Source of the DNA: Nemertoderma westbladi
Lineage: Eukaryota; Xenacoelomorpha; Nemertodermatida; Nemertodermatidae
Assembly: GCA_032718475.1 (NCBI GenBank)
Contig: JAUCBJ010000959.1
Coordinates: forward strand, 1-52,086
Reading direction: 5' to 3'
Length of the DNA: 52,086 nt
Part shown: one piece after another, positions 42,791 to 52,086 of the stretch
Position numbering within the stretch: the stretch's first letter is position 1
How the letters are laid out: each line of letters opens with the position of its first letter
The notes under the pieces: model-generated
What the model was told of the DNA's origin: nothing
What the model saw: the letters and a program-made list of their open reading frames with translations, nothing else
The model's database searches: none
Position numbers and translations under genes: made by a program

Positions 42791-43267
42791 GCGTTGCCCG
42801 CCTCTGATTATTGTAAAATGTAAATTTCACTCCTCATGCGCTGAACTGTTTTCCAATATTAAGAAACTTCCAACAGGAATCCAAGTGACCGACCATCTCC
42901 CTCCATTCCGTTCTCGCCTTTTATCCTTCCTACTACAACTACGTAAAGATGGATACATCCATGGAGCTCTGGCTCGTTGACAAACACAAACTACGACGTA
43001 ATAATTACTGGTGATATTAATATAGACTTGCTTGATCCTAAAGACAAACTTAAGATTTAGAAAAAATATGTGGTAATCATGTTTTAAAAAAAACATATCT
43101 CCTCGAAAAATGCCTGAAAACCCTTGGATGACTAAATCTCTTGTATCCAGTACCTTTTAAATAATTTATACCGGAACTACGTAAAACATACACATACAAC
43201 AGAATCAAATCGCTCATTATTCAAAAAATACCGAAACCAATTAACTTCTACCTACAGCAGAAAAACA
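42791..43267 (+). pseudogene. Retrotransposon endonuclease-region fragment
   Basis: Around 42985-43030 a + frame reads VIITGDINIDLLDPKD, the GD(F/I)N active-site motif of LINE endonucleases, and 43108-43130 reads MPENPWMTKSLV, like the linker after it in CR1-type LINEs. Frames are broken. It differs from the LINE piece that follows, so two fragments are joined here. Confidence 0.5.
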
Positions 43268-43705
43268 ATATTACTATACGCATTACTTCCAGTACTCCTC
43301 TATGGGAGTCCATGCTGGGCTCTAACTGCTGAGGACACCAAATCTCTGGATGGCACATTCACAAGAATGCTACGCCGGGTTCATTGTGTCAAGTACAATG
43401 CACACATCTCCAACCAGACACTATATAACATTGGAGGTGTCTCATTGGTTCCCCCAAGCTTGATACTAGAACAAAGGTGCCTCCACTTTGCAGGACATTG
43501 CTTTCGCCGTGAGGACCAGCCAGTGCGTAATCTTGTACTTTTGTGGCCTCATGGAGTGAATAAACATGGTGGACAGCCCATGACTTTCTTGAGACGCATC
43601 TTAAAAGACACTGGCCTTGAAGATGCGGATGATCTAGCAAATGTCATGGGTGATATGGAGTTGTGGCGGCGCAATTTGGTCGACAAGCCGGCACAGCATT
43701 CTTAA
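43268..43705 (+). pseudogene. LINE RT C-terminal fragment (same family as 31318)
   Basis: The + frame from about 43275 (LLPVLLYGSPCWALTAEDTK) through MLRRVHCVKYNAHISNQTLY to the stop at 43705 is nearly identical to the protein encoded at 31318-31740 on the opposite strand. It is open throughout, hence a recent, 5'-truncated copy. Confidence 0.85.
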
Positions 43706-43980
43706 TATATATGTAATATAAATATAATTAAATTTAGTAATAGGAACGCTTTTTCAAACAACCATGTTCTGCATGACCCAGTCTCTCAAATATAGTCTTG
43801 TGTATAATAAAAAAATATAGACATATAAATATCAAGCAATGAAAATAAAATGTATACGATATTTCCAGTCTCCGTGACTCTTATTCATGTATTATTCTTA
43901 AATTCAAATTAATTTTCTAGAACAAATAAATAATTGAAAGACTGTATAAAAACCCTAGGCAACAACATAAATATAAAGTT
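43706..43980. other. AT-rich spacer
   Basis: No gene or recognised repeat. Confidence 0.4.
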
Positions 43981-43984
43981 TTAA

Positions 43985-44560
43985 TCTTCTTGAAGAAACC
44001 TGTGTAGCCATGTAAATTTGCGGTTGCTTCATTAATTGTGTTTATTCCGTATGGTTCCCAAGTCTGCATTGTGCACTGGTAGAAACCCTCCCTCTTTCTC
44101 ATTTGGATTTTGAGTTCTTTTCCCTTGTATCCCTTTATACTACCTATCGGTGTTATATGAAAATCTTCCCATGAATGTCCGTTACTTGTAAAATATTAAT
44201 CAACCTTACATGTCTGCTTCTTTTTGTTTGTAATCTGTGTCTTATAATTAGCAATTCTAGCTTTAAAATTCATTGCAGAACCCACCGCTTGTTTATTACA
44301 TCTAGAACATGATACAAGGTAAATTACATTAGTACTCTTGCAGTTTAAATTTTCTGTTATAGGGATTCTTCTCCGCCGGTCCACAGATTTAGAAGAAAAA
44401 ATTCCATTGGTTTAATTTTGTCACAATAAACGCAGTTGTTGCAAGGAAATGCTCCCCCATCTGCTAAACTGTTGCGTCCTGTTCCTAGTGTGGTCAGAGG
44501 TTCTTTGTATGTGGAAGGTGCTAGTAGTCTTTGTAAAGTTGATAAAATTAAATTTAAAAC
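43985..44560 (-). pseudogene. Penelope-like element remnant with GIY-YIG endonuclease
   Basis: On the - strand, a GGAFPCNNCVYC-type cysteine cluster (about 44455-44425) is followed by LNCKSTNVIYLVSCSRCNKQ and AVGSAMNFKARIANYKTQI. That is the entry of the Penelope GIY-YIG domain, with AVG where the family usually has YVG. The C-terminal REGFYQCTMQTWEPYGINTI segment (44100-44040) matches the usual ending. Frameshifts divide it, and the RT part is absent or unrecognisable. Confidence 0.75.
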
Positions 44561-44814
44561 TATTTGAAAACTCTTGCGTTAAAATGTCATTTTTTAGAAT
44601 ATGTTTCGACTTTTTTTATTAGCAAATGTAAATCTGGAAGTGTTGGTTCGTGGTTAGCTACATAATAAATAACTTTATTATCTATATGTGCCTTTATTCT
44701 CGCCTTTCGACTCTCTTTATGTGATAGAACCGCTGTCGTTGCGAACTGTTTGCAAACATCATCAAGGTTCCAAGCTCGTGCTACAAATGTGATAAAGTGC
44801 TTCTTGATCTACTG
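44561..44814. other. Spacer, possibly further Penelope remains
   Basis: Lies upstream of the GIY-YIG region on the - strand, where RT sequence would be expected, but no motif can be read. Confidence 0.3.
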
Positions 44815-44975
44815 ATGTTGTCCAATGCTGTTATGCAGTTGGATTCATCAATAGAGCAATTCATCCGTTAACACTGTCATCTGCAAAGGCAAGGGCAAGC
44901 CACCAACCACCTCCAATGTCCTTAATCAAATCTTCAACAGTCTGCTTTTTAATTCCCACTACCTAAGGCAGGAGC
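44815..44975 (-). mobile_element. LINE endonuclease fragment
   Basis: Matches the LINE endonuclease region at about 39065-39235 (TGCAGTTGGATTCATCAATAG, one base over in spacing, then AGGCAAGGGCAAGCC and ATGTCCTTAATCA words). Only ~160 bp remain. Confidence 0.75.
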
Positions 44976-45159
44976 GTAACGAATAAGGTGAGTGCAGCGG
45001 GGTGACTGAATATCACGAGAATAAAAAAACAGCACAATAGTACAGTAAGTGCAACAACAGAGTGGTAAGTCACTCATGGCTATACGGTACACTGCAAAGG
45101 CCATGTAGTAAAGCCGTAGTACAGTAAGGGAAGCCTGAGTCTATCCTAGGCGACAGACC

Positions 45160-45295
45160 GGTCAGCAGTATTCTTAATGCACGCTGCATGCATGCTGCAT
45201 TGTTGATTGCATGTTGGTGGCAAAAGTATTTTTTCGAGCCAGCATAGCATCTCAATTATGCAGCTTCAACGCAGCAAGCCGATTATAGGACTGTA
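45160..45295 (+). mobile_element. LINE 3' UTR fragment
   Basis: TATTCTTAATGCACGCTGC followed by TGCATTGTTGATTGCATG, GGTGGCAAAA and CAGCTTCAACGCAGC. It corresponds to sequence after the LINE stop at about 2225-2340, so it is the untranslated end of the same family. Confidence 0.6.
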
Positions 45296-46205
45296 GTTTA
45301 GTAGTAATTTTTTATTTATTTTTATTTTATTTATAGTTTAGTTAGTAGTCAATATCTAAATTGTGTAGCTGTGTCTTCCTGATGTATGTTTGCCTTGAAC
45401 CATACTTCATATAATTTCATTAACATACTTTGATTTGCATGTACAGTACTTTACTTTCATATACATTTTACAGTTAAGAAACATTCTAACAAAGACTTTC
45501 ATTAAACATTTTATAAATCGCTCTTCTTAGCAGGTTTTGAAAGGTAAAAACCAAGTAGGTTTTTTGCGCAACTCGTTTACAACCAGACATATATTTATTG
45601 GAACACTTACAAACAGATGAGGTTGGCCTACTTACATGGATTTTTTTTTGCTTCCCTGCAGACGATCATGATTGCACTGATATTTGCAACAGGCAAATCC
45701 GTCGCATAGAATCCTGGGTTTAATTTCTTGTTGGTTCCAGTATAATCGACACCACTGTAATCAAAATATATCATGAGATTTGAATCTATCCACATTGTAT
45801 AAATACAATGTGTATATATACAATATATATATAGAAGAAGAAAGTAAATTTCTAAAAAATGTTCTTTGAACTGCGAACTTTCAATGTTATATTTATTATA
45901 ATATGCATTGATGGTTTCGAATAAGGTACAACATGGTATTAAGTTTTTACATATTTAGTTTATTACGTATTTCGAAAAAGTTCAACAAGAATAAAAAAGA
46001 ATATCCCCCCCCCCCCCCCCCCACTGCTAGTATGGAAATCTCCCAGAATAATTAATAATACCAGCGTATTAGGTATCGTTTATCCTCTAGGCTTAAGCTA
46101 TTCTGTTTGGGACCAAACTTCAACGCAAGTTTTACAAATTGTTAGTAATAATTGCAGGTTGTGAGTGAGAAAATGTTCTGGTCCAAATTAATTTTTTCCC
46201 ATGGA
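45296..46205. other. Spacer with a C-run
   Basis: AT-rich, with a small TATA palindrome cluster at about 45795-45830 and a run of about 17 C at 46006-46022. No gene. Confidence 0.4.
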
Positions 46206-48287
46206 GTGCACACTATTAAGCCTATTTAAGTCCATTCAATACCTGTAACTGTGGGTTGAGCTGTTTGCACACTATTAATCCTATTTAAGTCCATTCCATA
46301 CCTGTAACTGTGGGTTGAGCTGTTTGCACACTATTAAGCCTATTCCAAACCTGTAACTGTGGGTTGAGCTGTTTGCACACTATTAAGCCTATTTAAGCCC
46401 ATTCCATACCTGTAACTGTGGGTTGAGCTGTTTGCACACTATTAAGCCTATTTAAGCCCATTACATGCCTGTAACTGTGGGTTGAGCTGTTTGCACACTA
46501 TTACGCCTATTTAAGCTCATTCCATACCTGTAACTGTGGGTTGAGCTGTTTGCACACTATTAAGCCTATTTAAGCCCATTACATGCCTGTAACTGTGGGT
46601 TGAGCTGTTTGCACACTATTACGCCTATTTAAGCTCATTCCAAACCTGTAACTGTGGGTTGAGCTGTTTGCACACTATTAAGCCTATTTAAGCCCATTCC
46701 ATGCCTGTAACTGTGGGTTGAGCTGTTTGCACACTATTAAGCCTATTTAAGCCCATTACATGTCTGTAACTGTGGGTTGAGCTGTTTGCACACTATTACG
46801 CCTATTTAAGCTCATCCCATACCTGTAACTGTGGGTTGAGTTGTTTGCACACTATTAAGCCTAAAGCCCATTCCATACCTGTAACTGTGGGTTGATCTGT
46901 TTGCACACTATTAAGCCTAAAGCCCATTCCATACCTGTAACTGTTGGTTGAGCTGTTTGCACACTATTAAGCCTAAAGCCCATTCCATACCTGTAACTGT
47001 GGGTTGATCTGTTTGCACACTATTAAGCCTAAATCCCATTCCATACCTGTAACTGTGGGTTGTGCTGTTTGCACACTATTAAGCCTAAAGCCCATTCCAT
47101 ACCTGTAACTTTTGGTTGAGCTGTTTGCACACTATTAAGCCTAAAGCCCATTCCATACCTGTAACTGTGGGTTGTGCTGTTTGCACACTATTAAGCCTAA
47201 AGCCCATTCCATACCTGTAACTGTTGGTTGAGCTGTTTGCACACTATTAAGCCTAAAGCCCATTCCATACCTGTAACTGTGGGTTGATCTGTTTGCACAC
47301 TATTAAGCCTAAATCCCATTCCATACCTGTAACTATGGGTTGAGCTGTTTGCACACTATTAAGCCTATTTAAGCCCATTCCATACCTGTAACTGTGGGTT
47401 GAGCTGTTTGCACACTATTAAGCCTAAAGTCCATTCCATACTGTAACTGTGGGTTGAGCTGTTTGCACACTATTAAGCCTATTTAAACTCATTCCATACC
47501 TGTAACTGTGGGTTGAACTGTTTGCACACTATTAAGCCTAAAGCCCATTCCATACCTGTAACTGTGGGTTGAGCTGTTTGCACACTATTAAGCCTATTTA
47601 AGCCCATTCCATACCTGTAACTGTGGGTTGAGCTGTTTGCACACTATTAAGCCTAAAGCCCATTTATACTGTAACTGTGGGTTGAGCTGTTTGCACACTA
47701 TTAAGCCTATTTAAGCCCATTCCATACCTGTAACTGTGGGTTGAGCTGTTTGCACACTATTAAGCCTATTTAAGCTCATTCCATGCCTGTAACTCTGGGT
47801 TGAGCTGTTTGCACACTATTAAGCCTATTTAAGCCCATTCCATGCATGTAACTGTGGGTTGTGCTGTTTGCACACTATTAAGCCTAAAGCCCATTCCATA
47901 CTGTAACTGTGGATTGAGCTGTTTGCACACTATTAAGCCTATTTAAGCCCATTCCATACCTGTAACTGTGGGTTGAGCTGTTTGCAAACTATTAAGCCTA
48001 TTTAAGCCCATTCCATACCTGTAACTGCGGGTTGAGCTGTATGCACACTATTAAGCCTGAAGCCCATTCCATACCTGTAACTGTGGGTTGAGCTGTTTGC
48101 ACACTATTACGCCTATTTAAGCCCATTCCATACCTGTAACTGTGGGTTGAGCTGTTTGCACACTATTAAGCCTATTTAAGCCCATTACATGCCTGTAACT
48201 GTGGGTTGAGCTGTTTGCACACTATTAAGCCTATTTAAGCCCACTCCATACCTGTAACTGTGGGTTGAGCTGTTTGCACACTATTAA
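46206..48287 (-). repeat. Satellite array of ~59/56-bp units (main block, ~36 copies)
   Basis: The consensus begins CCTGTAACTGTGGGTTGAGC and continues TGTTTGCACACTATTAAGCC, with either TATTTAAGCCCATTCCATA or a shorter AAAGCCCATTCCATA ending. On the - strand each unit contains TTACAG|GTATGGAATG, a good 5' splice-site match. The same array resumes at 49863 and 51486 after the two MITEs and runs up to the donor of the exon at 51778. Confidence 0.95.
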
Positions 48288-49858
48288 GCCTATTAGTACC
48301 GGGCTATAAAATGCTGTACAAATACCGGGGGGGGGGGGGGGTCATATTGACCCCTCCCTCTAAAATCTACAAATATTAACGAAAACGTCTGATTTTCTGT
48401 TTGTACGTAGGTATCACTAGTCTGGATCGGACCGAAAAAAAAAATTCGAAAAAATGTACTGGGGTGGTAATATTGCAGCACCAAAATTACAAGTAGTGCA
48501 CAATTTTCACAAAATTTGAAAGTTACATTTTTCGGCTAATTGTTTTTCAATACAGGTTTTCTGGATCGCAAAATACATTGGAAAATATTTAAAAATGATA
48601 TGATTACCTTAAATGGCTGTTTAGACCTCTCTGCGTAGGAAAAAAATGAAAAAAAAAAGTAACCAGCACTTTTCAGTTAGAACACAAAATTTTTAATTCA
48701 CTTATACGATGCCATAAATTCACATTTTCAGGTTTTCTAGGGCGCTGATTCTAATGGAATACATTTCAAATATGCTAGATCATTGCTACTTGTATTTTTC
48801 GGCGTAATTTGGCAAATTTTGGTGCTAGCACCAAATTTCGTACCATCACCAAAAAGTACAAGTTTGCGATCCCCAGTGCTGTTTTTATTGATTCCATCGG
48901 ATTCAGGACCCTTATAAACCCGTATAACGCAAGAAACAAGATGACACTATCTACTGATCAATTTACACATTTTCCAAAATTTGGTGCTGGCACAACAATT
49001 TTCACCCACCGCCGAAAAATGGAAGTTTGAAAACTCTTATGAAATTTTTACTGATTCCATTGAATTCAGAACCCTAACAAACCGGTATAACGCAAGAAAC
49101 AAGGTGGCACAATCAATTGATATATTTGATGGTTTTCAAAATTTGGTGCTAGCACCACATTTTGCACCCACTTCCGAAAAATAGAAGTTTAAGATGTCTA
49201 GTTCGATAATTATATATTCCATTGAATTCAGAACAGCCATAAACCTCTAAAATGCAAGAAATAAATTGTCACAAGCAATTTTATCTATTGAATGGATTTT
49301 CAAAATTTCGTGCTAGCACCAAAATTTGCACACAGCACCGAAAAATACAAGTTTGATACGCTTGGTGCAACTCGTATATATTTCATCGAAACCAGAACCC
49401 CAAAAAACCCCAATTCCGTAAAAAACAAGTTTCAAACAATGAATTTTCAAAATTGACATATTTCAAAATTTGGTGCTGGCACCAAAATTTGGCACCCGCC
49501 GAAAAAAACAAGTTTGAAATTTCTAAATCAATTTATATGAATTCGATCCAATTGCGAACACCAAAAAACCTGTGTAAATCAAAAATAGAGATGTTACAAT
49601 TAATATTTAATGAAATGTAATTTTCAAAAAACGTCTCTAAAAAAAGTGCCATAAGTAGGTTTAAAAAATGGTGCTATAACTCGAAAACTACCCAATATTT
49701 TTGAAAACAGTTTTCACTACTAGGAAGACAATAGATTTTTAGGAAAAGTCCTAAAATTTCAGATTCCGAACTGCGTTTGTTTCAGAATTATAATAAAAAA
49801 ACCACGGGGGGGGGTCATAGATACGGGAGGGGGGGGCCCCTCCCCGGGTTTAATAGGG
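48288..49858. mobile_element. piggyBac-type MITE, copy A (1.57 kb)
   Basis: Flanked by TTAA at 48284-48287 and 49859-49862. The ends are (G)CCTATTAGTACCGGG and CCCGGGTTTAATAGGG, that is, inverted repeats starting CCCTATTA at TTAA targets, as in piggyBac elements. Just inside each end is a G-run/C-run palindrome around GGGTCAATATGACCC. The interior consists of about six diverged ~175-bp units, each with GGTGCTAGCACCAAATTT and CTTGTTTCTTGCGTTATACG (or complement). No transposase. Copy A is inverted relative to copy B. Confidence 0.85.
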
Positions 49859-49862
49859 TTAA

Positions 49863-49923
49863 GCCTAAAGTCCATTCCATACTGTAACTGTGGGTTGAGC
49901 TGTTTGCACACTATTAAGCCTAT
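49863..49923 (-). repeat. Single satellite monomer between the two MITEs
   Basis: One ~61-bp unit of the satellite separates the two inverted MITEs, showing that both inserted into the same array at TTAA words supplied by the monomers. Confidence 0.9.
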
Positions 49924-49927
49924 TTAA

Positions 49928-51481
49928 CCCTATTAAACCCGGGGGGGGGGTCAATATGACCCCCCCCGTGGTTTTTTTATTATAATTCTGAAACAAACGC
50001 AGTTGGGAATCTGAAATTTTATGACTTTTCCTAAAAATCTATTGTCTTCCTAGTAGTGAAAACCGTTTTCAAAAATATTGGGTACTTTTCGAGTTATAGC
50101 ACCATTTTTTAACCCTACTTTTGGCACTTTTTTTGAGACGTTTTTTGAAAATTACATTTCATTAAATATGAATTGTAACATCTCTATTTTTGATTTACAC
50201 CGGTTTTTTGGTGTTAGAAATTTGATGGAATTCATATAAATTGATTTAGAAATTTCAAACTTGTTTTTTTCGGTGGGTGCCAAATTTTGGTGCCAGCACC
50301 AAATTTTGAATTATGTCAATTTTGTAAATTGATTGTTTGAAACTTGTTTTTTACGCAATTGGGGTTTTTTGGGGTTCTGGATTCGATGAAATATATACGA
50401 GTTGCACCAAGCGTATCAAACTTGTATTTTTCGGTGCTGTGTGCAAATTTTGGTGCTAGCACGAAATTTTGAAAATTCATTCGATAGATAAAATTGCTTG
50501 TGACAATTTATTTCTTGCGTTTTAGAGGTTTATGGCTGTTCTGAATTCAATGGAATAAATAATTATCGAACTAGACATCTCAAACTTGTATTTTTCGGAT
50601 GTGGGTGCAAAATGTGGTGCTAGCACCAAATTTTGAAAACCATCAAATATATCAATTGATTGTGTCACCTTGTTTCTTGCGTTATACGGGTTTGTGATGG
50701 TTCTGAATTCAATGGAATCAGTAAAAATTTCATAAGAGTTCTCAAACTGGTATTTTTCGCCAGTGGGTGAAAATTGTTGTGCCAGCACCAAATTTTGGAA
50801 AATATGCAAATTTATCAGTAGATAGTATCACCTTGTTTCTTGCGTTATACGGGTTTATGAGGGTCCTGAATCCGATGGAATCCATAAAAACAGCACTGGA
50901 CATCGCAAACTTGTACTTTTTGGTGATGGGTACGAAATTTGGTGCTAGCACCAAAATTTGCCAAATTACGCCGAAAAATACAAGTATCAATGATCTGGCA
51001 TATTAGAAATGTATTCCATTAGAATCAGCGCCCTCGAAAACCTGAAAATGTGAATTTATAGCATCGTATAAGTGAATTAAAAATTTTGTGTTCTACCTGA
51101 AAAGTGCTGGTTACTTGTTTTTTTCATTTTTTTCCTACGCAGAGAGGACTAAACGGCCATTTATAGTAATCATATCATTTTTAAATATTTTCCAATGTAT
51201 TTTGCACCCCAGAAAACCTGTATTGAAAAATAATTAGCCGAAAATGTAACTTTCAAATTTTGTGAAAATTGTGCACTACTTGTAATTTTGGTGCTGCAAT
51301 ATAACCACCCCAGTACATTTTTTCGAAAATTTTTTTTTTCGGTCGGATCCAGACAAGTGATACCTACGTACAAACAAAAAATCAGACGTTTTCGTAAATA
51401 TTTGTAGATTTTAGAGGGGGGGGGTCAATATGACCCCCTCCCGGTATTTGTACAGCATTTTATAGCCCGGTACTAATAGGG
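49928..51481. mobile_element. piggyBac-type MITE, copy B (1.55 kb, inverted relative to copy A)
   Basis: TTAA at 49924-49927 and 51482-51485. The ends are CCCTATTAAACCCGGG and CCCGGTACTAATAGGG. It has the same interior as copy A in reverse order, with the GGTGCTAGCACC palindrome units. Frames such as those around 50522-50990 are only the repeat read as protein and shift frame between units. Confidence 0.88.
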
Positions 51482-51485
51482 TTAA

Positions 51486-51777
51486 GCCTTCATACCTGTA
51501 ACTGTGGGTTGAGCTGTTTGCACATTATTAAGCCTATTTAAGCCCATTCCATACCTGTAACTGTGGGTTGATCTGTTTGCACACTATTAAGCCTAAAGCC
51601 CATTCCATACCTGTAACTGTGGGTTGAGCTGTTTGCACACTATTAAGCCTAAAGCCCATTCCATACCTGTAACTGTGGGTTGAGCTGTTTGCACACTATT
51701 AAGCCTAAAGCCCATTCCATACTGTAACTGCGGGTTGAGCTGTTTGCACACTATTAAGCCTAAAGCCCATTCCATAC
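51486..51777 (-). repeat. Exon-proximal block of the ~59/56-bp satellite (~5 copies)
   Basis: Continues the satellite up to the splice donor at 51778/51777. The last unit reads CATTCCATAC and then switches from CTGTAACTG to CTGTATATTTGCC, which is exon. Confidence 0.9.
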
Positions 51778-51928
51778 CTGTATATTTGCCAAGGAAATAT
51801 TCCAGTGATTATTGCGGATCTGGCGATGTTGTCGAAGCTGTTGACACCCAAGTCAGGAACGTTACACCTCTGGTCCGCATCGGCGTCTACCTTGTACACC
51901 GGGGCGTTGCATGATGTGAATGACCTTC
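51778..51928 (-). CDS. Putative internal exon of an unidentified gene
   Basis: On the - strand the acceptor TTGTTACTTAG|GAAGG and donor ATACAG|GTATGG bound 151 coding bases. A second possible acceptor (GAAG|GTC) lies four bases in. The frame reads SFTSCNAPVYKVDADADQRC then NVPDLGVNSFDNIARSAIIT and GIFPWQIY, ending in phase 2. The two cysteines and the G-x-N-SFDNI-xxS motif recall the loop before the pore helix of four-domain voltage-gated cation channels, but the next residues do not match a selectivity filter, so this is only a hint. No other exon of the gene is recognised in the window. Balanced codon use and clean splice sites support it as real. Confidence 0.55.
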
Positions 51929-52086
51929 CTAAGTAACAACAAATTATTGTTAAAAGTTAAATTCCATATGTTAGTTATTTTGTAATTTTATTGTGGGTAG
52001 GAAATTTTGTTTATAGCCTACATTAGTGACCTTCATTCTTCTTTAATTAAATTCGGCAGTAACTTTTTTATATGCTGACGATCTAG
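51929..52086. other. Intron sequence upstream of the putative exon
   Basis: AT-rich, with no array on this side. Nothing else was seen. Confidence 0.4.

Noticed and set aside
50522-50990. Possible repetitive protein with FRTxINPYNARNK modules
   Set aside because: The modules change frame between units and lie inside a MITE whose copies share the same pattern in DNA. Coding is not supported.

Overview
The window is nuclear DNA from an animal, most likely a marine invertebrate. The evidence is split genes with canonical GT/AG introns, a mitochondrial nicotinamide nucleotide transhydrogenase (NNT) of the fused metazoan type, and a dense mix of LINE, SINE, Helitron, Penelope, piggyBac, Tc1/mariner and integrase-type elements. 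There are no bacterial signals. GC is low outside the NNT exons.

Layout. 1-15 kb: three tandem, intronless SLC18B1-like major facilitator genes on the + strand (the first cut by the window edge), separated by repeat-rich spacers. The spacers hold a decayed LINE, an integrase-type transposon, a Helitron, a tRNA-derived SINE and a small element whose terminal repeat has grown into a tandem array. 15.3-25 kb: three consecutive NNT exons on the - strand, covering the end of domain I, the linker and the membrane domain. Domain III and the N-terminal exons are not visible. 18.3-29.0 kb: two very large minisatellites that hug one 183-bp NNT exon.

The central observation is in those arrays. On the downstream side, about 150 copies of a ~43-bp unit each repeat the exon's last ~25 bases and its 5' splice site. 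On the upstream side, about 89 copies of a 45-bp unit each repeat its 3' splice site and first six exon bases. One exon is therefore embedded in hundreds of copies of its own splice signals. A third array (46.2-51.8 kb, ~59-bp unit) starts at the 5' splice site of an unrelated exon (51778-51928) and also carries a donor-like CAG|GTATGG in its units.

At 29006-29057 lie two head-to-head copies of a SMART-type amplification adapter, an artefact. Sequence left and right of it may not be neighbours in the genome.

29-45 kb is a graveyard of nested transposons. A LINE on the - strand is split by a 5-kb foldback element (31826-36882) with long inverted arms, a 4-bp target duplication, a tRNA-like sequence in each arm, hexanucleotide arrays and a central zinc-finger/acidic gene with a one-base frameshift. 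It is followed by a second LINE type, a Tc1/mariner remnant, a Penelope remnant and more LINE pieces. 46-52 kb is the third satellite, interrupted by two inverted piggyBac-type MITEs at TTAA sites, and ends at the orphan exon.

Limits: homology calls come from recognising protein and repeat motifs by eye. No database search, alignment or splice-scoring program was run.
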